Source: Scalesia atractyloides (taxonomy: Eukaryota > Streptophyta > Magnoliopsida > Asterales > Asteraceae). Taken from it: a stretch of DNA of 64,000 nucleotides. Location: NCBI GenBank assembly GCA_947069175.1, contig CAMTDV010000007.1:52347681-52411680 (forward strand), written 5' to 3'. Position 1 is the stretch's first letter, and the number at the start of each line of letters is the position of its first letter. This document shows positions 58,070 to 64,000 of this stretch, in pieces. The position numbers were made by a program, and so were the translations under genes. The notes below the pieces were generated by a model. The model ran no database searches. It was not told the DNA's origin and was given only the letters and a program-made list of their open reading frames with translations.

Positions 58070-58890
58070 TGCGTAATGCTCATTACAGAGACGTGACTTT
58101 TTGGTCAGATTATTGGATTCTTGACATTCCACTGGCATCCAAATTTCCTCATTTGGTTGCCTTAGAAAAGTTTAAGTTGCCAACGATTGCAGATTGAGTG
58201 ACCACGACCCAATGAGTAAGGGTGCAATGGTTTCATTGGGTAAGACAACTGCAATCAATTTTTAGGAGTTGCATGAATTTGAGTGGTTGTCTTGGTGCAT
58301 TAAGAATATATGCTAGGAAGAGGATAATTGGGCTTGGGTTTTGGATTCTTTCTTAGAGTTTTCGTTAAAATCTTAAGGACTAAGTTTCATCAAAATAATC
58401 AGTGGAGTTCAGGATACAATTACCTGTGGAACAATTTGGTTCCTATCAAAGTTAATATCATGGTTTGGAGAATGGGTGTTGATCAATTGGTAACTAAGAT
58501 AGCATTAGCTAAACACAACATTCATGTGCCGCCACTTATGTGTGGGTTATGGGAGGACCAGGATGAATCAACGAACCATCTAGTTGTAGCATGTGATTTC
58601 TATTAGGTAGTATGGGATCTTATGGCTCAATGGGTTAGGATTCCGAACCTGTTCTTTTTTGGTGCCTCAGATTTGATCGTCACTGATAATAGTCTTCGGG
58701 GTTCAAAGATGGAAGAAAGCAGTCTATACCGTTATCCAGAGAGTGATGTGGTATCTTTGGGAGAATTGGAATGATCGAGTCAGTTTTCAGCAGGTGCAAA
58801 CTATGTCCGGTGAGAGTGGTGGAGGAAGCAAGTTCGTTGGGTTATATTTGGCTAAGAAATAGCACTAAAGCTCATTATTTATCTTGGGAA
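58070..58890 (+). pseudogene. LINE (non-LTR) C-terminal fragment with RT zinc-binding domain
   Basis: The end of a plant LINE ORF2: VTFWSDYWILDIPLASKFPH (58090), then YNYLWNNLVPIKVNIMVWRM, LAKHNIHVPPLMCGLWEDQD and ESTNHLVVACDFY (58410-58605), the zf-RVT domain with the C..C/H..C pattern, and after frame changes VMWYLWENWNDRVSF (about 58745). The reverse transcriptase and endonuclease parts are missing. Typical of 5'-truncated LINE copies; I did not locate a poly(A) tail with confidence. Confidence 0.8.
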
Positions 58891-59950
58891 GCTTGATGTA
58901 ATTTTGAGTTGTCTAGTATGGGTGTATATCGCTTGGTGAGTTATGTACTATAATGTAATGTAGTGGTGTTAATAGTTTTGTCATCATTAATTTTAGTAAA
59001 GTAATTTTGCTGACTGTTCAAAAATAATAATAACAACAAACTAACAAACTCTAGTTTTATTTATCAGCCGTCACCGTTCAAACAATCCTTCATCTTTCTT
59101 CTTTACGCCACAAACACGAACAAGAAACCCACAACAATAATTTGTCACTCACAACAATAATCCGTAACCCTACCTTTATTCATGGTATAATCTAAAAACA
59201 CAAAAGTTTTATTACGGTCACCACTTTTTCAAATCCAAACTACGTTCATTATCAACAAGTGTTTAACAACAAAACCTGCAAAACCTTTTCACATCTGGTC
59301 AATTTATATAGCGAATGAAACTTGATGAGACAAGTTAAGTATGATTTATTAGCAAATAGAGAGACAAGTTAAGTATGATTTATTAGCAAATAGAGACTTC
59401 ATTTTTAGCGCATGAAGATGATGATCATAGTGAATGGAGGTCTTTTAAGTGATTTGAGTCAGTCTTAGTGAATGTGAAGACTTCTAGCAAATGTGAAGAC
59501 AATCTAGCGAATGGAGATTCAATGTAACAAATGAAGATTATTTTTGACCAATGAACCAACAAATGAGGGTAAATGGTAGCGGATCAGGTTTTCTCTAGCA
59601 AATGGAATGCAAGATTGATGAATGAAGAGCATATAATGATTCTGGAACCTAATGAAGGTTTTTGTTCAGATTCTGGCCAAAAATCAACTCTGCGGTGACC
59701 AAAACACCAAAAAACCGAAATCCCTTTTTTCTTCGAGAATTTTCATGTATGATTATAAACACTTATTGATGTTCGACTTTAGATTTCAACAACTAATTTT
59801 GAATATTTGATTCAAAGTGATGTTGAACGTAAATCTGATGTAATTTTTATCCATTTTTTATGAATTTCTGTTCTAAACACTTCAAACAAGTTCTATAATC
59901 GTTGTGTAACATTGGATTAAGGTTTAATCGAGCTCCATAGCTCTGATACA
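58891..59950. other. Non-coding, with GCAAATG/GCGAATG repeats
   Basis: 59318-59390 holds a 36-bp tandem duplication (GAGACAAGTTAAGTATGATT..). (A)GC(A/G)AATG(T/G)(A/G)AGA-like words recur from 59370 to 59600. If the LTR on the right belongs to a minus-strand element, this is its leader. Confidence 0.45.
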
Positions 59951-60427
59951 TAAGTAAAATTCCAGGATTTGATCTTGTTATTCACAAAAATGAACAACAC
60001 AATGTATTCAACCAATTACCAATCCATTAATGTCTGGAATCCACTGACCGATCTACCAAATGCACAATCTAAATAACACTGATTTGTATTGATTCACAGA
60101 AAAGTTTTATTGCGAGATGCAAGAATTGAGATTGTATGGTTTAGGATTCTAGAGAGTTTTAGTTGGTTTCTTAGGGTTGTTATGACAATTAGCAAATTAG
60201 CTTAGCGTCTATAAATGATGTGCCATTCACTAAGTAATTTCTTGGTGAAAATTCTTAGTGAATATTTACTAAGAAATTCCTCTGTGAATGAGAACTCATT
60301 TCTAAACCCTTAGTAACATGCGAATCACCTAATAACCAAACTCTATACAAATCACAACTCGATACAAATAGGACTCAATACACTAAAACGTAATCTCCCA
60401 GCTATTGACATTATCCGTGCACCAACA
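59951..60427 (-). repeat. Probable LTR, minus strand, about 477 bp
   Basis: A minus-strand start TGTTGGTGCACGG (60427) and a degenerate primer site TGTATCAGAGC next to the other end (59939-59949) suggest a 5' LTR. TTCACTAAG/CTTAGTGAA words cluster at 60225-60295, including the inverted pair TTCTTAGTGAA..TTTACTAAGAA. No partner LTR; a TATAAA word is on the plus strand, which argues against the orientation, so it stays tentative. Confidence 0.45.
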
Positions 60428-60444
60428 CTTTTCACACTAAAATG

Positions 60445-61440
60445 TACAATCATCTGGATCAATCATGGTATATGGATTTGGGTGTCTTTTTCCCTCCTCA
60501 CATCTGACATAGGTATTATGATTACTTCTCTCTTACCTTTATCTTCTCAAAGTAACATATTTGTTGGGAATTACCAGACTTTATATGTTATCGGATCAGG
60601 CAATGACTACCACAAAGCACCCACCCACACTTTTCGCCTAAATAATAACCTTTTAGCACCATACATTGTCAAAAGACTTTTATCTATACGACGTGGATTT
60701 AGTTTTCATGGAGTTTGATCTGTTTGGCTTTACCTTGAAGGATGCCAAGACTGGAAGGGCCCTTTCTAGACATGATAATTTAGGCGACTTATATCGTTCA
60801 CATGGAGCTCAATTGTATTTTCTTGCGTCTTCACCAACTAATTGGCATGGTCATCATGGAGCTCAAGTTTTATATTTGTTTTCTTCTTGTTACTTCATTT
60901 CGTATAATAAACAAAACTCTAGTGGTCTTTGTCATTCTTGTTTGATTTCTAGTAGCAAAGTCTACCCTCTTTTTTTTTCAGATTTGTAACTGTTGCACCA
61001 TTTTATATTATACATTGTGGTTTATGGAAATCCCCAATACCTAGTAAAACCAGTTACAAAATGTCATATGGTCCTAACCGATAACTTTACACAATATGCT
61101 TGGGCATATCCATTAAATTAAATATCTAAGACGCTTACTAACTTCATCACATTCCACAAATTAATTCAAACTCAATGAAAATATATGAGTCTTCAACGTG
61201 ACTAAGGGGGCAAGTTTGAGAATCAAGCATTTAAAACCTTTGTCGAGACTCATGGCTTTGTCTTTCGTTACTCATGTACCCAAACCTCTTCTCCAATGCA
61301 AAGCCAAGAGGATGATCCGACTTCTAAATGACATCATATGAGCCTGTTATCGTTGACCATTGTGCCCCTAAACCATAGTTTCCGTTACCTGCAACTTGCT
61401 AGGGTTCACAAAAACAACCTACATATGGAGCCCTAGGTGT
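60445..61440 (+). pseudogene. pol: Ty1/copia pol fragment: protease end, pre-integrase and integrase
   Basis: In mixed frames the plus strand reads SWYMDLGVSFSLLTSD (protease, aspartate kept but followed by L), NIFVGNYQTLYVIGSGN and FDLFGFTLKDAKTGR. A GAG-pre-integrase block follows (GDLYRS, TNWHGHHGAQVLYL, CNK-like SYNK, CHSC). Integrase core pieces come next: APFYIIHCGLWKSPIPSK (about 61000) and THGFVFRYSCTQTSS (about 61250). RT is missing. It is a different copia lineage from the Sirevirus-like elements. Confidence 0.8.
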
Positions 61441-61929
61441 CATCACTAGTCATCCCAATGCGAAGTTAACGCCATATGATGCTATACAAGAGTGGGAATG
61501 GAACTGGTACAAGGTGGCGGTGAAACATTTCACTTGAGCTGGGAGCAAAATTTTGCCAGTGGTCACCGGAAATAGAAACACAATAGAAAAGAAGGAAACA
61601 ACATAAGGTAAGATTTTTCGGATGGAAACTACACTAAAGGTTTTTAACTTTGGATGATTTGTTCTTTTGTGGTGGAGAAGGGAACTTTGCAAAAGCCTTT
61701 TTTGTTTTCACATGGAAAGAAGAAAGGTGAATACACAAAGAACAAGTCAAACAAATTTAATTGCAATTTAAAAACCTGGTAATGTGGGGAAGAATGAAAT
61801 GATGTGGGTTGGTACTTAAATGTTCTAAAAGTGGAACTCAATTAGATGGAATTGTTAGTAGGAGATCTGGATCTGGTTTAATATAGTATTCTTTGGTTTT
61901 TATATTTCCAAGCTTGAATTGCTTTCGCC
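61441..61929. other. Unassigned stretch
   Basis: No gene recognised; minus-strand open frames at 61450-61841 have no recognisable product. Confidence 0.35.
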
Positions 61930-62083
61930 CAGTGGCAGATCTAGCTGGAGTGCCAAGGGGTAACGTTTTAAAAGAAAGGGGTAATGAAATCGAAAAAACG
62001 TCAAATTTTTTCAAAACTTACACTACCGCTGAAGTGCCAAGAGGTAGCGGAGGCTACCCCTTATTACTATACATCCGCCCCTG
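61930..62083. mobile_element. hAT-type MITE, 154 bp, perfect 8-bp duplication
   Basis: The ends CAGTGGCAGATCTAGC and, reverse-complemented, CAGGGGCGGATGTATAG form the short CAG(T/G)GGCGGA-type inverted repeat of hAT elements. CTTTCGCC flanks it on both sides (61922-61929, 62084-62091). It has inverted GTGCCAAG(G/A)GGTA words inside. Confidence 0.85.
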
Positions 62084-62336
62084 CTTTCGCCCTTAGCTTG
62101 TGGGGAAGTATTATTAGACCATTAGTTATATTAGTGATACTTTAGGGACTAGTATTGTAATATGTACATCTATATAACCACATCACATGTGTAATCCCGA
62201 TTACAATATAGAAAGTACAATTCCCAAATATCAAATAAATAAAACATCTATAGCAACAATCACATTCAGAACATAAATAAATATTAAATATGCTGAATAT
62301 TTACATGCTTTTGTGATGTAAACAAAAACCTGGAAA

Positions 62337-64000
62337 TCATCTTATTGAGGTGAAAAACCCTATAGTATTCATCTTTAGTTCATAATTTCCCATAGCGTGC
62401 TGCTCTTCTTGAATTTTTTTAGCAGATTTGACAACAGAGTGGTTCCTTTTATCAACATCAATCGTCTCAAGGGTGTGGATGTCCCCCAGTTCATCTGGAA
62501 TACCCTTAAGATAGTGGCATTCTAGCAACACCAATCGTTTAAGGCATGGAAAATTAGTACCGTAGGTGTTCCACTGTTGAATATCCAGGTTCTGCAATTT
62601 TAAGAACTTTAATTGGCGAAACTGTCCCTCCCCTGTGTCCCATAAGGGTCCTTTAAAAGCATAATTTAGCAACTTGAGAACTTCAAGGTTTGGCAACCAT
62701 TGGATATTCGACATATCAAACCAAGGAAAACGACATCCTGATAACGTAAGTTTTCTCAAGGTCGCAGGGAAACTAATATGCTTATTCGACAACAATAATT
62801 TCACTTCCGGTTGTATCCCTTTAAAGTTTCAAGGTGATTTAATAAACCAAAACTCAGGAATGAATCTTCCTTTTTATCCTCATAGACAGCACACCCAAGC
62901 TTTCTGATATTAGGAATCCTTTTCAACAAACTTTCGGCTCTACCGTGTAATCTTAGCATAGAAACAGTTTGCAAGTTAAAAAATACACCAGAGTGGGTTG
63001 GGTTGTGAGTTTCTGGAATAGAAATGATCATTTCAATCCATAAATGCCTCAAGTTTACCATGTTGGCTAAGTTTTCTGGTAACTTCATGAAACCGGAGTA
63101 ATTTTCTTTAAGAATAAGGGTTTGAAGGTTCCATAAATTACACACTGAGGAGGGGAGCCTTGTGACCTCAGACCAAAGTGCTAAGTGCCTAAGATGAACC
63201 AGCAGTTCTAAGGCAAGGGGGACTGTGGGTGTGTGAATAGTTTGTAGATCTAGTACCCTAACAAGTAGAAAGGGATGGAAACACCTCTGGACCCCTAGAC
63301 TGAAGTACCATTCCTTGTTAAAGCACACAAACGAGCGAATATGTGGGGCAGAATGGTCTGAAGAGATCTCAGAAAAAAAGTTTGAGTCTGCAAAAAGACG
63401 TCGTTGCTTATCTGTACATGAAATGAACTTAGATGATGAAAGGTAACCTGACCTGGATGTTTTCAAGAAGAAATTCTCTTCTCTAGCTTTCTTCAAACAT
63501 AGCTCCCTTAATAGATCATGGATACGGCATGCTTTGATCCCACCATTTGACCTTCGTTTGGCGACAATCAATAGACTTCTATCTACTAGATCCAACAAGT
63601 ATTATTCAGCCACTTCTTCCAAGGGTTTTTGACCATCTTCAAGTATAATTCCCTCTGAGATCCATAACCAGATCAACATTCGCACAGGAATTGTACAGTC
63701 TTCTGGGAAACCTCCTACGTAGAGAAAACAATCTCTTAAGTGACGAGGTAAACGGTCTAAACTCAAAGCCAATTTATCCAGATATCCTTTCGGGTCACCA
63801 ACAATGTATGAAATTACACTTTCAGCAACCTTTTCCCACAACTCTGGGCTCCTCTCCTCCTTCATTAGAAGTCCTGCTATGACAACCAATGCTAGTGGTA
63901 GCCCCTGACATTTTTTAGCAATTTGTATTCCAGGCTTGATCAATCTTCAGGACAGCCATCTTCTCCAAATACTTTCCTGCACAATAACTCCCAAGTCTCC
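62337..64000 (-). pseudogene. CC-NBS-LRR (RPP13/R1-like) resistance gene, 3' part, broken
   Basis: NLR proteins are intracellular immune receptors; this piece covers the end of the NB-ARC and the LRR region. Minus-strand order: WELLCRKVFGEDGCPED at the edge, KKCQGLPLALVVIAGLL (GLPL motif, about 63900), DCFLYVGGFPEDCTIPVRML (RNBS-D type), ACRIHDLLRELCLKKAREEN (MHD position reads I-H-D), then leucine-rich repeats (LVHLRHLALW, LPENLANMVNLRHLWIE, LPNLEVLKLL, FPCLKRLVLLECHYLKGIPD) to the stop at 62337. Lesions: a 1-bp frame change near 63945, an in-frame TAA at 63602-63604, and a 1-bp frame change near 62810-62820. Coiled-coil, P-loop and kinase-2 parts would lie right of the window. With three lesions it is most likely a pseudogene, unless they are assembly errors. 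Confidence 0.88.

Noticed and set aside
1..64000. CRISPR arrays, bacterial operons, rRNA or tRNA genes
   Set aside because: None seen; regular repeats here belong to LTR or MITE arrays, and the tRNA-like words are primer-binding sites of retroelements.
1..64000. Integrated pararetrovirus sequence
   Set aside because: All reverse-transcriptase-related pieces fit Ty1/copia, Ty3/gypsy or LINE elements by domain order and LTR context; no movement-protein or coat-type reading was recognised.

Overview
The window looks like intergenic DNA from a large, repeat-rich plant nuclear genome. It is AT-rich and full of LTR retrotransposons with tRNA-iMet primer sites, and it holds small inverted-repeat elements and a plant-type NLR resistance gene. 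The style of the Ty1/copia elements (Sirevirus-like gag, repeated polypurine tracts) suggests a eudicot, perhaps Asteraceae; the family-level call is inference only. I found no intact protein-coding host gene. Nearly all coding signal is decayed transposon protein. Two host-derived pseudogenes are clear: an N-terminal fragment of a UPL3-type HECT ubiquitin ligase (about 10.2-10.8 kb and 19.57-19.71 kb) and the 3' part of a CC-NBS-LRR gene on the minus strand at the right edge (62.3-64.0 kb).

Layout. 1-90 is the internal start of a minus-strand copia element whose LTR follows (91-560). 0.6-9.6 kb is a mosaic of small repeats: a hairpin, GTAC-containing repeats, two inverted-repeat elements (4073-4390; 4843-5224 with an 8-bp target duplication), local duplications and a GC-rich minisatellite. 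At 9.65-19.7 kb the UPL3-like pseudogene carries a Tourist-like MITE in its upstream region. It is split by a complete-ended copia element (10777-19567, LTRs of 958 and 957 bp, perfect AAGAA duplication) that has lost most of pol. 21.5-39.9 kb is bounded by two same-orientation LTRs of about 565 bp. Between them lie minus-strand Sirevirus-like gag and a second lysine-rich reading frame, broken by a 2.6-kb LTR element with almost no coding content (24465-27075) and by a plus-strand gypsy RT-RNase H fragment with a long LTR-like stretch (28.1-34.9 kb).

40943-53349 is a non-autonomous CACTA element with a CAA duplication. Nested in it is a minus-strand Ty3/gypsy chromovirus-type element (44524-52340, perfect TAAGT duplication). 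54.5-61.4 kb holds more fragments: copia gag with its LTR (56340-57205), another copia gag, a LINE zinc-binding tail, a further LTR, and a copia protease/pre-integrase/integrase remnant. A 154-bp hAT-type MITE (61930-62083) lies just downstream of the NLR pseudogene.

The most interesting pattern is a recurring one. Several unrelated LTRs each carry their own array of short repeated, often palindromic motifs just upstream of a TATA-like box. Examples are CTCGTACGAG-type sites in two copia families (matching the GTAC-core consensus of plant SBP/SPL factors) and a strict 29-bp array of CAAGTGGC in a third. A MITE in the window is also packed with CCACGTCA boxes. This looks like repeated, independent building of transcription-factor site arrays by mobile elements, but the regulatory reading is inference from sequence alone.
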